Shown here piece by piece: positions 44,691 to 53,120 of a stretch of DNA of 64,000 nucleotides. This DNA comes from an uncultured Paludibaculum sp. Its GTDB lineage: Bacteria > Acidobacteriota > Terriglobia > Bryobacterales > Bryobacteraceae. Below the pieces are notes generated by a model that saw nothing but the letters and a program-made list of their open reading frames with translations, was not told the DNA's origin and searched no databases. The stretch's first letter is position 1, and each line of letters opens with the position of its first letter. The translations under genes and the position numbers were made by a program. The DNA is taken from assembly GCF_963665245.1 (NCBI RefSeq), contig NZ_OY762267.1:1116001-1180000 (forward strand), written 5' to 3'.

Positions 44691-45302
44691 TTAGCTCTTT
44701 CGCAGCCTGCGAAGAGCGATAACCATCGAGCCGCCAATCAGAATGAGGCCGGTTGTTGCGGGTTCGGGAACCGCCGCGGCATCGACTGTGACATCGGAAA
44801 GCGAGTACTGAACCAGGATGGTTTCGGCATCGATCGGGGTCAGGGCGCTAAGGCCAAATGTCCAGGTGGAGGAACCAATCAGACGCAGCAGCGCCGCATC
44901 CGTGACGGTTCCATTTGGCGTCCCAAGGGCTTGGGCTGTTATCGAGTTTGGGGTGACCACGGCGTTGGCGAGGTCGAAGCTCAACACGATCAGCTGCGTG
45001 AGGGTGGCATCAGCGCCGTTGAGGGCAGATACGCCGAACGATAGTGTACCGAAGTTCGGATCGGTGCCGCCGGTGTTGTCGGCCACTGTAACAGTACCGA
45101 GCAGGATCGGATCGAGCACGTTGAGGGTCGCGAGGCCTCTGATGTCGCGGACGGGAAACTCCGTGAAAGTGGCCGATGAGAACAGCCGCGATACCGTAAG
45201 GGTCCCCGAGTCCAGCGTAAGAATAGGGGCGGCTGATGCGGCGCCTACGGTGAGCGCCGACAACACAGCCAGCTCCAGAAATTTTCTAATCCCAGTTGTC
45301 AC
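44691..45302 (-). CDS. PEP-CTERM sorting-domain protein, EPS-linked
   Basis: A 203-residue secreted protein: signal peptide (ending ASAAP, about residue 24), a beta-sandwich-like body without Cys, and a canonical tail PEPATTGLILIGGS...RRLRKS. The start is GTG 45302, placed directly behind a perfect AGGAGG ribosome site; an earlier frame start lacks one. It is the first gene of the minus-strand sugar-modification operon and is divergent from the export operon, agreeing with the known tie between PEP-CTERM/exosortase systems and exopolysaccharide. The exosortase itself is not in the window. Confidence 0.85.
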   Translation of the reverse strand: MTTGIRKFLELAVLSALTVGAASAAPILTLDSGTLTVSRLFSSATFTEFPVRDIRGLATLNVLDPILLGTVTVADNTGGTDPNFGTLSFGVSALNGADATLTQLIVLSFDLANAVVTPNSITAQALGTPNGTVTDAALLRLIGSSTWTFGLSALTPIDAETILVQYSLSDVTVDAAAVPEPATTGLILIGGSMVIALRRLRKS

Positions 45303-45363
45303 TGTCTTCCTCCTAGCGTTTTGTGGAGCGTAACATGATCCGATCACGCTGGGCAATAGCAAA

Positions 45364-45391
45364 TTGACGCAATAGTACGAAACCGCATAAT
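45364..45391 (+). promoter_or_regulatory. Possible upstream promoter of EPS export operon
   Basis: TTGACG (45364-45369), 16-base spacer, CATAAT (45386-45391). Tandem with a stronger promoter 90 bases downstream; either or both may be used. Confidence 0.35.
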
Positions 45392-45451
45392 GCCCGCAAA
45401 CCCCTAGATCTATTACGCCCTTTGTTCGATCGGCGAACTGCGAGCTGCCGC

Positions 45452-45480
45452 TTGACAGAGGGAAGCTACGTCCGGATAAT
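45452..45480 (+). promoter_or_regulatory. Strong sigma-70-like promoter of the EPS export operon
   Basis: Consensus TTGACA (45452-45457), an ideal 17-base spacer and GATAAT (45475-45480), with transcription expected from about 45487, some 70 bases before the flippase start. It is the best -35/-10 pair I see in the window. Confidence 0.65.
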
Positions 45481-45557
45481 GTTGGCTACCACCACACAAG
45501 CCCATCTCGGAGGAGGGGGCCCTGGGACACAATCTGGGATGACACTGGCGAAAGAAA

Positions 45558-46865
45558 TTGACACTCTCGTCACTACGAGCCAAGTCCGGAAACTTGTCCG
45601 GATCGAGCGGCGCCCTCGCCACAGCTGTGGAATTTTTCTGCGTAGCTACGCCCAAGGTGCTGTCAGGCGTGTTGCAGCTGATCATCAATGTGGCGTTGCT
45701 TCGCCAGCTGGGGCCGGCACAGTCGGGGATCGTCTTCGTCTTCCTGAACATCATTGCCCTGTGCGACGGCATCCTCGGCGCGGCTCTGGATGTGGCCGTA
45801 GTGAAACTGGCAACCCTGCCGGATCAAGGTCACGGGGCACTGCACTCGCTGCAAGTCCAAAAGACGGCGATGTCGCTGAAGTGGCTGGCCTGCGCGGGAT
45901 TGGCGGCTCCGAGCATATTGCTGGCTCAGGTCATCAGCTCCACACTTTTCGCAACACCGCGGCACTCGCCACTGATCTCCGTGGTCGTCTTGGGGGTAGC
46001 CGGGTTACTGACTCTGCGATCGGTCCAGACTCACTTTCAGATTGGGCGGAGGTTCGTGGTGTACGGCGCGGCCGACATGCTGCACAGCACGCTGAAGTTC
46101 GGAAGCATTGCCGCGCTCATCTGGATGGGAACGGCAACACCGGCGCGCGTCCTATGGTGCGTGGCGGCCGCACCAGCATTGGTGACGGTCTGCTACCTGG
46201 CGGGGCCGGCGCGTTCGTTGGCGGTCGCGCGGTTTACACGCCCCGCCGCCCGCGAGCTTCTGGAGATCTCGAAGTGGTATGTCGGCGGAGCAGCCACTGG
46301 AACGATGACGAGCAAGATGGACATCCTGCTCGTTTCCTCGCTGGCGGGCAGCGCGCAGGCCGGCATCTACTCGGCCGCCCAGAATCTCACAATCCCCTTT
46401 CAACTGTTAGGGCAATATCTCAGCGTCGTCTTCACTCCGCGCATCATGCCGCTGTGGAAGACCGGACGTCTATCGAAAGTCTATTGGTTGTTCCAGTGCG
46501 GTGCCCTGCTCTTCTGCCTGGCTGGCTTTGCGGCATTCTTCGCGGGCATCGGGCTTCTTATTCCCGGCGTACTCCCGGCGACCTATCTTCCGGGCGTGGC
46601 CGCCGCCAAGTGGCTGCTGCCCGCGGCGCTCGCGTCCATTCTGAACTTCCCGTGGACCGTGCCGTTTCTCATGTTCACCCATCCACGGTTTCTGTTCGTG
46701 ATGGATGCCGTGGCGCTGGTCGCACTTTCGGCCATCTACTACTTCGCCATCGGCGATTTTGGAGCCGTGGGTGCTGCCGCGGTGACCACGGGCTATGCCC
46801 TTCTGAAAACCGGCATCTTTCAATCGTTGGCCTTCCGAACGATGCAGGGCCCGTGCCGTCCTTAG
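45558..46865 (+). CDS. Polysaccharide flippase (Wzx-like, MATE/MOP superfamily)
   Basis: A 435-residue membrane protein with about 12 transmembrane helices, typical of lipid-linked repeat-unit flippases (RfbX/Wzx). It moves undecaprenyl-linked units across the inner membrane. The only usable early start is TTG 45558 with a weak ribosome site (GAAAGAA); a GTG 23 codons later is possible. An ATG at 45539 belongs to another frame. First gene of an eight-gene plus-strand operon. Charged residues inside helices are few, as usual in the family; substrate specificity is not predictable. Confidence 0.8.
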   Translation: MTLSSLRAKSGNLSGSSGALATAVEFFCVATPKVLSGVLQLIINVALLRQLGPAQSGIVFVFLNIIALCDGILGAALDVAVVKLATLPDQGHGALHSLQVQKTAMSLKWLACAGLAAPSILLAQVISSTLFATPRHSPLISVVVLGVAGLLTLRSVQTHFQIGRRFVVYGAADMLHSTLKFGSIAALIWMGTATPARVLWCVAAAPALVTVCYLAGPARSLAVARFTRPAARELLEISKWYVGGAATGTMTSKMDILLVSSLAGSAQAGIYSAAQNLTIPFQLLGQYLSVVFTPRIMPLWKTGRLSKVYWLFQCGALLFCLAGFAAFFAGIGLLIPGVLPATYLPGVAAAKWLLPAALASILNFPWTVPFLMFTHPRFLFVMDAVALVALSAIYYFAIGDFGAVGAAAVTTGYALLKTGIFQSLAFRTMQGPCRP

Positions 46866-46922
46866 TGGTTTGACTGTCAGTTCGCGTTGAAGTGCCAAAT
46901 CGATTATTGAGTCTCAGAGCAA

Positions 46923-47639
46923 ATGAGAACCACCAGATATTTACAACTCGCGGCCGTCCGCTTTGCGGCAGCCATTGTAGTGTGCGCGGGCCTGCACGCT
47001 CAGACGCCGGCCGCGCCCACGAACGCCGAGCCGCCGTTTCGCCTCTCGCCCGGAGACACAATTGACGTTCGTCTCTTTTTCAATCCTGAGCTGAACGAGA
47101 GCGCACAGATCCGGCCCGACGGATACCTCTCGCTGCACGTCGCTGGAGAGGTTCTGCTGGCGGGCAAGACCGTCGCTGAAGCCAGCACGATGCTCGAGGA
47201 CCTCTACAAGAAGGAGATCCGCACACCGCGAGTGCTCATTCAAGTCCGTTCCTACGCGGCGCGGAAGATTTACATAACGGGTGAGGTATTGAAGCCCGGG
47301 CTTGTCAACATCGCGGGGCCGATGACGGTGCTCGATGCGATAGGGGAGGCGGGCGGCGTCAAGAATACCGGCGATCGCAAGCTGGCCGTCCTGATTCGTA
47401 AAGGCGCGGATGGCAAACCGGAAGGACGCAAAGTCGCTCTGTTTATCCATGGAACCATGTCACCCGAGGCCTCGACCCAGTTGCGGCCATTCGATGTCGT
47501 AATGATCCCGGAATCCCGTATCGCCCGCATTGATCGCTGGGTCGATCAGCACATCCGGCAACTCATCCCCATCAACGCCTCCGCGGGCTTCACTTACCTG
47601 ACCCAAGGATCCAACGCCGCAACAATCCCGATATTCTAA
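46923..47639 (+). CDS. Polysaccharide export protein (Wza/GumB-like, Poly_export + SLBB)
   Basis: A 238-residue exported protein: signal peptide (ending LHAQ, residue 27), Poly_export domain (about 38-115; RLSPGDTIDVRLFFNPEL at its start), and an SLBB domain (KIYITGEVLKPG, about residues 120-200). No lipobox Cys is placed after the signal, and it lacks the outer-membrane helix of E. coli Wza, so it is of the shorter GumB/EpsA type. It forms the periplasmic-to-outer-membrane channel of the export path. Its stop overlaps the next start (TAATG). Confidence 0.85.
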   Translation: MRTTRYLQLAAVRFAAAIVVCAGLHAQTPAAPTNAEPPFRLSPGDTIDVRLFFNPELNESAQIRPDGYLSLHVAGEVLLAGKTVAEASTMLEDLYKKEIRTPRVLIQVRSYAARKIYITGEVLKPGLVNIAGPMTVLDAIGEAGGVKNTGDRKLAVLIRKGADGKPEGRKVALFIHGTMSPEASTQLRPFDVVMIPESRIARIDRWVDQHIRQLIPINASAGFTYLTQGSNAATIPIF

Positions 47640-49204
47640 TGCAGCACTTAGGACAGATCGATCAACACGGCCTCACTCGCACCCGGCTTCTCGAGCTCGT
47701 GAAGCGCTTCTGGCCCATCGTACTGACGACGTTCCTCACAGGAACCGTCGCGATGTACCTGATCCTGCAAGTGTTCTTCACGGACATCTATGAGTCGAAC
47801 GCCCGCTTGCTGGTCAAGGTCGGCCGCGAGAATGTGGAAACCCCGCCGACAGTGCGGAATGGCCAGGTCTTCAGCCAGGGCGTGCGCTCGGCCGACATCA
47901 CCTCGGAGGTTCAGATCCTCTCTTCGCAGGTTCTGCTCGAGAGGGTTGTCGAGAAACTGGGCGCCGACCGCTTTAAGAGCGTCCTGGTGCCGCCCGAGTC
48001 CTGGCTAGGCTATCCGAAGTACGCCGCCAAGTACGTCGCTCGTCAAGTTAAGCAGGCTTACCGGGAAACGCTGATCTTCCTGGCTCTGGAGAAACGCGTA
48101 ACGCCCGGCCAGGAGGCTGTCCTGCGCCTGGTAGACGGCGTAAAGGTGGAGCCCATCAAGGATTCCGACATCCTGGTTCTGAAGGTCCGCACACCCAGCC
48201 CGCAGTTGTGCATCGATGTCGCCGACTCCCTGCTGGCCGCCTATCTGAAGGACCGTACCGCGATACGGCGCACTCCCGGCGGCTCGGAGTTCTTCGCGGC
48301 GAGGGTGCAGGAGGCGTCGAAGCAACTGGAGGCGCTACAGCGCACGCGAGCCACTGTGCGAGCCCGCTGGAACATCAGCTCGCCCGACGAGGAACGGTCC
48401 CTCTATCTGAAACAGCTGAATGGCCTCCAGGCCGAACTCGTGCAGAGCGGCGCTGAACTGGCCCGGCTTACTCAACAGAAGGACTCGATGCAACAGAGGT
48501 CTCAGGGCATGCCTGAGATGATGAAAAAGGAGCAGGTGGTCGCGCCCAACCCCGCCATCCTCACAGTGAAGGATCGTCTCACGGCGCTGAAGGTGGAGCG
48601 CGCCAAGCTGGCCAGCCGCTATCTGCCCGATTCGGAGATGCTCAAGAAGTTCGATTCCGAGATCACCGACCTTGAATCCGCCTTGGCCAGCGAGCAGGCC
48701 ACCATCGTCAACTCAGTCACGACGGAAACGAACCCCACACGCCGCGAGTTCCAGGCCGGCATTGAGTTGCAGAGCGTCCAGATCGCGGGCATCAAAGGCA
48801 AGACTGACTTCCTGCGTGCTCCAGTCGCCCAGCTCTCCAATGACGTTAAGAACATCGATCGTGGCGCGGACGAGGTCGCCAAGGTCAATCGTGAGTATCA
48901 TCGCGCGGAAGAGAACTATCTCTTCTATGCGAAGCGCCTGGAAGAAGCCCAGATGTCCGAGGTGCTCGACTCGCAACGCGTGGCGAACGTCGTCGTTGTG
49001 GAGACACCCGAGACGCCCATTCTGCCGGTGGCGCCGAAGAAGCAGTTCCTGCTCGGCATCGCCATGGCCGTCTCACTTGTGCTCGGCATTGCGTTGTCGG
49101 CCTTTCTGGAAACCACCGACGACCGCATTATGGGCGAGCGCAGCATTCTCGAAATGGACGACTTTGCCTACCTCGGCACTGTCGAACTGGGGGGCAGCCG
49201 CTAA
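47639..49204 (+). CDS. Chain-length determinant / polysaccharide co-polymerase (Wzz/GumC-like)
   Basis: A 521-residue inner-membrane protein: first membrane helix about residues 26-48, a periplasmic Wzz domain (50-160), a long helical coiled-coil region (about 225-440, Gln/Glu/Arg-rich) and a second helix about 477-500, followed by a 20-residue cytoplasmic tail (ERSILEMDDFAYLG). It has no fused tyrosine-kinase domain; the kinase-like partner is a separate gene five positions on. It sets polymer length and couples polymerase to the export channel. Starts within the stop of the export-protein gene. Confidence 0.9.
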   Translation: MQHLGQIDQHGLTRTRLLELVKRFWPIVLTTFLTGTVAMYLILQVFFTDIYESNARLLVKVGRENVETPPTVRNGQVFSQGVRSADITSEVQILSSQVLLERVVEKLGADRFKSVLVPPESWLGYPKYAAKYVARQVKQAYRETLIFLALEKRVTPGQEAVLRLVDGVKVEPIKDSDILVLKVRTPSPQLCIDVADSLLAAYLKDRTAIRRTPGGSEFFAARVQEASKQLEALQRTRATVRARWNISSPDEERSLYLKQLNGLQAELVQSGAELARLTQQKDSMQQRSQGMPEMMKKEQVVAPNPAILTVKDRLTALKVERAKLASRYLPDSEMLKKFDSEITDLESALASEQATIVNSVTTETNPTRREFQAGIELQSVQIAGIKGKTDFLRAPVAQLSNDVKNIDRGADEVAKVNREYHRAEENYLFYAKRLEEAQMSEVLDSQRVANVVVVETPETPILPVAPKKQFLLGIAMAVSLVLGIALSAFLETTDDRIMGERSILEMDDFAYLGTVELGGSR

Positions 49205-49213
49205 GGCCGGGAC

Positions 49214-50743
49214 ATGGGCGCGTTGCGGAGAGCACTGAACGCGGATGGCCTCAACTTGGGCGGCACGCCCCAGATGCTGGCCCTGGCCATGTTAGTGGGT
49301 CTCTCCGGGTCGTTCGTGCTGGCAGCATTGGCGACCGCGGTCTCGCCTGTAAAGGCCCTGATCGGCGTCCTCGGCGCGGCTGTCGCCGTGGCGATGATGC
49401 TCTTTCCGGAATTGGCCGTTCCCATACTGTGCCTGTCCCTGCCGTTTGAGCGCATCGGCCGGCTCACCGACGATGTTGATACCGTGGCCGTGTCCGCCAG
49501 CCGCATCCTGGGCCTGATCGCTCTGGCGAGCCTGGTTCTACACGCCGCGCTACGGAAGAAGAAACTGCATTTTGAGCTGCCCGTGTTTCTATATGGAGGC
49601 TACGTCGCCATCGGCCTGATGAGCAACGCGTGGGCCTGGACGCCCGAAGAGACCTACCGCGACGGGTTCCGGATCCTGGGCAACCTGCTGTTCTTCTTCC
49701 TCATCATCAATGCCGTCCGGGACTACGCAACAGCGAAGCGCGTCGTCATCCTCTGGCTGGTGGCCTCCATGGCGGCCGGCCTCTACTCGCTGGGCGAGTA
49801 CTACTACGCGCCGCAGACCGGCCAGATCTCCGAGAGCGAGATGGGGCTGCAGAGCACGCGCAGCACGACGGTGGTAACGGACTTGTCCGAGGCGAGGTCG
49901 TTGGGCGGCGGTGTGCGAAGACTCTTCGGGACCACTGCCCATCCGACGCTTTACGGCCTCAACATGACGATGACCCTGCCGTTCCTGCTGTGGGCCATGC
50001 GCACCAATCGCGGGCTGTGGAAGGTTCTCTGCTTCGCGGGCATTCTCATTGCGGCCTATAGCGTCTTCCTCAGCAATACCCGCGCCGTCCTGCTGCTGGC
50101 CGCCTTCACCGTGGTCTTCTGCCTGTTGCGCGGATTGTGGCGCCCCAACCTACAGGGGGTTCTCGCCCTGGGCCTCCTGGCTGCGGCAGTGCTTCCCTTT
50201 ATCCCTGAGGACGTCTATCTCCGCACTCTGGATCCGTCGCTCTATACGACATCGAAGGGTGATTCCATTCGCGTCCGTTTCAAGTTCTGGTCGAAGAGCT
50301 GGGACCTGATTGGCGAGACGTGGTGGCACGGCATCGGCAACGGTGACGAGACGACGCTTCAGAAGATGGTGACCGACGAGGATACGGGGTACTTGTCCAC
50401 TCAGGGGCTGAAGGCCTCCGCGCACAACGAGTTCATTTGGGTGATGGTCGAGGTAGGCATTTTTGGCTACCTCTGCTTCTGGGGCTTCGTCGGCTACGTC
50501 ACCACGGCCGCCTTTCGCGCCGCGACTCTGATGCGCCGCGCGCACGCCGGCGAGGAGTATCTGTTCTGTCTGGCCTGCCAAGGTCTTCTCATTGGTATAC
50601 CCATGTTTGCCATGCAGAGTGAAGCGTTCCATTACCCGTTGAAGGCCTGGTGGCTGGTGGCGCCCATCAGCTGCATGATGCTGCGCGTGGCGCGGGAACG
50701 AGTCGCCGTGCAACGGCAGGAACTGGCGGAGGCTGTGTCATGA
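49214..50743 (+). CDS. O-antigen ligase/polymerase family protein (Wzy-like)
   Basis: A 509-residue protein with about eleven membrane helices and a large periplasmic loop (about residues 215-260 and 335-410) holding the Wzy_C domain, including GIGNGDETT and the AHNEFIWVMVEVGIFG block with the conserved His-Asn. It joins repeat units into polymer on the periplasmic face. It begins 9 bases after the Wzz gene; its stop overlaps the GT2 start (ATGA). Confidence 0.85.
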   Translation: MGALRRALNADGLNLGGTPQMLALAMLVGLSGSFVLAALATAVSPVKALIGVLGAAVAVAMMLFPELAVPILCLSLPFERIGRLTDDVDTVAVSASRILGLIALASLVLHAALRKKKLHFELPVFLYGGYVAIGLMSNAWAWTPEETYRDGFRILGNLLFFFLIINAVRDYATAKRVVILWLVASMAAGLYSLGEYYYAPQTGQISESEMGLQSTRSTTVVTDLSEARSLGGGVRRLFGTTAHPTLYGLNMTMTLPFLLWAMRTNRGLWKVLCFAGILIAAYSVFLSNTRAVLLLAAFTVVFCLLRGLWRPNLQGVLALGLLAAAVLPFIPEDVYLRTLDPSLYTTSKGDSIRVRFKFWSKSWDLIGETWWHGIGNGDETTLQKMVTDEDTGYLSTQGLKASAHNEFIWVMVEVGIFGYLCFWGFVGYVTTAAFRAATLMRRAHAGEEYLFCLACQGLLIGIPMFAMQSEAFHYPLKAWWLVAPISCMMLRVARERVAVQRQELAEAVS

Positions 50744-51654
50744 GCACAACACCGGACGTCAGCATTATCCTCGTGGGCCGCAACTCCAGCAAACACCTGG
50801 CGAGCTGCCTCGATTCTCTTTCGTCCGTCGAATGGGGCGAGTTCACGGGCGAGGTGATCTACGTCGACAACGCCTCGGTCGATGGAAGCACGGAACTGGT
50901 TCGAGCCCGCTGCCCGGACGCGAAGATCATCTCGAACTCGTCGAACGTGGGCTTCTGCGGGGCCTGCAATCAGGCCATTCGCGCCAGCCGGGCCCGCTAC
51001 GTCTACCTGCTGAATAACGACACACTCCTGCTGCCCAATTCGATCCGGCCGCTGGTGGAATTTATCGACGCGAATCCCCGGGCCGGCGCGGCCGGAAACC
51101 GGTTGCTCAACCCGGACGGGACCGACCAGTGGTCCGCACGGCGGTTTCCCAGTTGGCGCAACGCACTGGTGGGGCGCAGAACCCCCTTCAGCCGCTACTT
51201 CGCGCGCTCATCCGCCCTGCGCGATTACCTCTACAAAGAACAGATGGCGGGCACCGAGCCCTTCGCCGTCGATTGGGTGCCCGGCTCCTGCACCCTGGTC
51301 CGACGAGAGGCCTGCGAGCGCATTGGCCTGCTGCCGGAGGACCTTCACTATTGGAGCGACGCAGTCTTCTGCATCCGCCTCAAACGGGCCGGCTGGACCA
51401 TTCATATCGTGCCCACCTCTCCTCTGGTCCACTTCGAGGGTGAGGGCACCGGCCGCAAGACGGCGGCAGTCAGGCGTTGGCTGATTTCGGACTTTCATCG
51501 CGGCGCCTACCATTTCTATTGCGAACAAAACGGGTTTGGAAGCGCACACCCTGCAAGATGGTTAGTGAAGGGGGCTCTCAGCATTCGTGCCGGCCTCCTG
51601 ATCTTCGCGGACAGAGTGGCGCATGTTGAAACTGCTAACAACGGAGGAACTTAA
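50740..51654 (+). CDS. Family 2 glycosyltransferase
   Basis: A 304-residue GT-A glycosyltransferase. The nucleotide-binding start SIILVGRNSS, the VDNASVDGS motif, NSSNVGFCGACNQAI and the metal-binding LLNND are in order within the first 100 residues, resembling rhamnosyltransferase-like members (WbbL type). It adds one sugar of the repeat unit in the cytoplasm. It is coupled to the polymerase gene by a 4-base overlap. The C-terminal helix may bind the membrane. Confidence 0.9.
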   Translation: MSTTPDVSIILVGRNSSKHLASCLDSLSSVEWGEFTGEVIYVDNASVDGSTELVRARCPDAKIISNSSNVGFCGACNQAIRASRARYVYLLNNDTLLLPNSIRPLVEFIDANPRAGAAGNRLLNPDGTDQWSARRFPSWRNALVGRRTPFSRYFARSSALRDYLYKEQMAGTEPFAVDWVPGSCTLVRREACERIGLLPEDLHYWSDAVFCIRLKRAGWTIHIVPTSPLVHFEGEGTGRKTAAVRRWLISDFHRGAYHFYCEQNGFGSAHPARWLVKGALSIRAGLLIFADRVAHVETANNGGT

Positions 51655-51655
51655 C

Positions 51656-52363
51656 ATGGACGCCGAAGTAGGAGTCCGAAGTCGACCGGCGGAACCGCAG
51701 GTCGACTTCGAAGATGAACTAAAGAGACGGTCAATACCTGTTCGTGCCCCGGCCGTGTCCTGGGATCAGCGCCTGGTGGAGATCCTGGTGGCCGGAGTCG
51801 TATTGCTCATCACTTCGCCGATCATCGCCATGATGGCCTTGATCATCAAGCTGGGCACCCCAGGCAGGGTACTCTTCTTCCAGGACCGCATGGGCCTGAA
51901 GGGCCGGACTTTCAAGTTCGTCAAATTCCGGACACTGTACGCCGATGCCCGCCAACGCTTCCCGGATCTGTACGCCTATCAGTACACCGATGAGGAACTA
52001 CGCGCCCTCAAGTTCAAGGTCACCAATGATCCACGGGTGACGCCGCAGGGCCGCTGGATGCGCAAGACCACGCTGGACGAGTTGCCCAACTTCTGGAACG
52101 TCCTGACGGGCGACATGGCACTGGTGGGTCCTCGCCCCGAGATCCCCGAGATGCTGAAGTACTATGACGGCCACATGCTGGAGAAGTTCTCGGTACGCCC
52201 TGGAATCACGGGGCTGGCGCAGATTTCAGGCCGCGGCGCGCTGGGCTTTCACGAAACCGTCGAACTCGATGTGGCCTATGTCCGCAACAGAACATTAGCG
52301 CTCGATCTGAAGATTATCCTGCTGACGCTCGTTAAGATGGTGACACAGGAAGGGGCGTTCTAG
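51656..52363 (+). CDS. Priming undecaprenyl-phosphate sugar phosphotransferase
   Basis: A 235-residue bacterial sugar transferase. One membrane segment (about residues 41-62), then the catalytic block: FKFVKFRTLYADA, TTLDELPNFWNVLTGDMALVGPRP and RPGITGLAQISGRG. It transfers a sugar 1-phosphate to undecaprenyl phosphate, the first step of repeat-unit assembly. It is the short form without the four-helix N-terminal domain of WbaP/GumD. A clean ribosome site (GGAGG) lies upstream, 1 base after the GT2 stop. The sugar is unknown. Confidence 0.9.
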   Translation: MDAEVGVRSRPAEPQVDFEDELKRRSIPVRAPAVSWDQRLVEILVAGVVLLITSPIIAMMALIIKLGTPGRVLFFQDRMGLKGRTFKFVKFRTLYADARQRFPDLYAYQYTDEELRALKFKVTNDPRVTPQGRWMRKTTLDELPNFWNVLTGDMALVGPRPEIPEMLKYYDGHMLEKFSVRPGITGLAQISGRGALGFHETVELDVAYVRNRTLALDLKIILLTLVKMVTQEGAF

Positions 52364-52385
52364 CGAAACATGAGTGGATACCAGA

Positions 52386-53120
52386 ATGACTAAACCAAGA
52401 ATGAGCGCTATGGACCCGCTCGGGCTCAGCGAAGCGATGCCCGCAATGTCGAGTCGCGCGGAGGGAAAGGGTTTGGGCCTGCGAGGTGTTGTGTCGCCCG
52501 CCGAGTCTGTCGCCATGTCGGTATCGGATGGCGAGTTGCAGGCGGCGGCCCGAGTCAAGCTGAGCCTCGGCGCCACCGGCAAGGTCTTCGCCGTAACGGG
52601 GCTGGCTCCAGGCGATGGTTCGGCCGATCTGGCCGTCCGGCTGGGCGCCGCTCTCGCAGCGGTGGAACCGGCTCCGGTGCTCCTGGTGGATGGCAGTGTC
52701 GCTGAGCCGACCCAGGCCGCGGCCTTCGGTCTCCCGGCCAAGCCCGGCCTGCTGGAGGTTCTGCGCGGCGACGTGGAACTATCCTCGGCGGTACACAGCG
52801 TGGGCCCGCCCAATCTATCCGTACTGCCACTGGGCAAGGGCGACGCGTCTCTCGCTTCCCTGCTCGCCGGACCCAATGCGGCCACCGTCCTGGCGCAGAT
52901 CCGCGACCGGTACCGGTATGTCGTCATCGAGGTGGGGCTGGTGCAGAAGGCACCCGATGCTCTTCTACTCGCCGCGATGACTGACGGTGTTGTTGTAGCC
53001 GCGGCCACAGGCGACCGCCGGCGGCATGAACTCCAGGGTTTGAAGCAGGATCTGGACAGAATGAAGATCCCGCTTCTGGGTGTGGTCCTGACCACCGGCG
53101 GCGGCCGATCGAAACGATGA
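52386..53120 (+). CDS. Degenerate CpsD/BY-kinase-like ATPase homologue
   Basis: About 244 residues with the overall frame of the P-loop tyrosine-kinase domain that works with Wzz proteins (VFAVTGLAPGDG, VLLVDGS, the LPAKPGLLEVLRG block, and VVAAATG near the end). The catalytic signatures are altered: Walker A reads PGDGSAD where GDGKT/S is expected, so the essential Lys is missing; Walker A' reads VDGS instead of VDAD; the Walker B Asp is replaced (YVVIEVG). There is no Tyr-rich tail. It is thus probably a non-catalytic regulator of the Wzz protein. Start ATG 52386; GTG 52374 is also in frame. Its stop overlaps the GT4 start. Confidence 0.65.
   Translation: MTKPRMSAMDPLGLSEAMPAMSSRAEGKGLGLRGVVSPAESVAMSVSDGELQAAARVKLSLGATGKVFAVTGLAPGDGSADLAVRLGAALAAVEPAPVLLVDGSVAEPTQAAAFGLPAKPGLLEVLRGDVELSSAVHSVGPPNLSVLPLGKGDASLASLLAGPNAATVLAQIRDRYRYVVIEVGLVQKAPDALLLAAMTDGVVVAAATGDRRRHELQGLKQDLDRMKIPLLGVVLTTGGGRSKR

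Noticed and set aside
45422..46873. 483-codon frame overlapping the flippase on the same strand, with an ATG at 45539
   Set aside because: Its translation is Arg/Gly/His-rich without hydrophobic helices, while the other frame is a clear 12-helix flippase.
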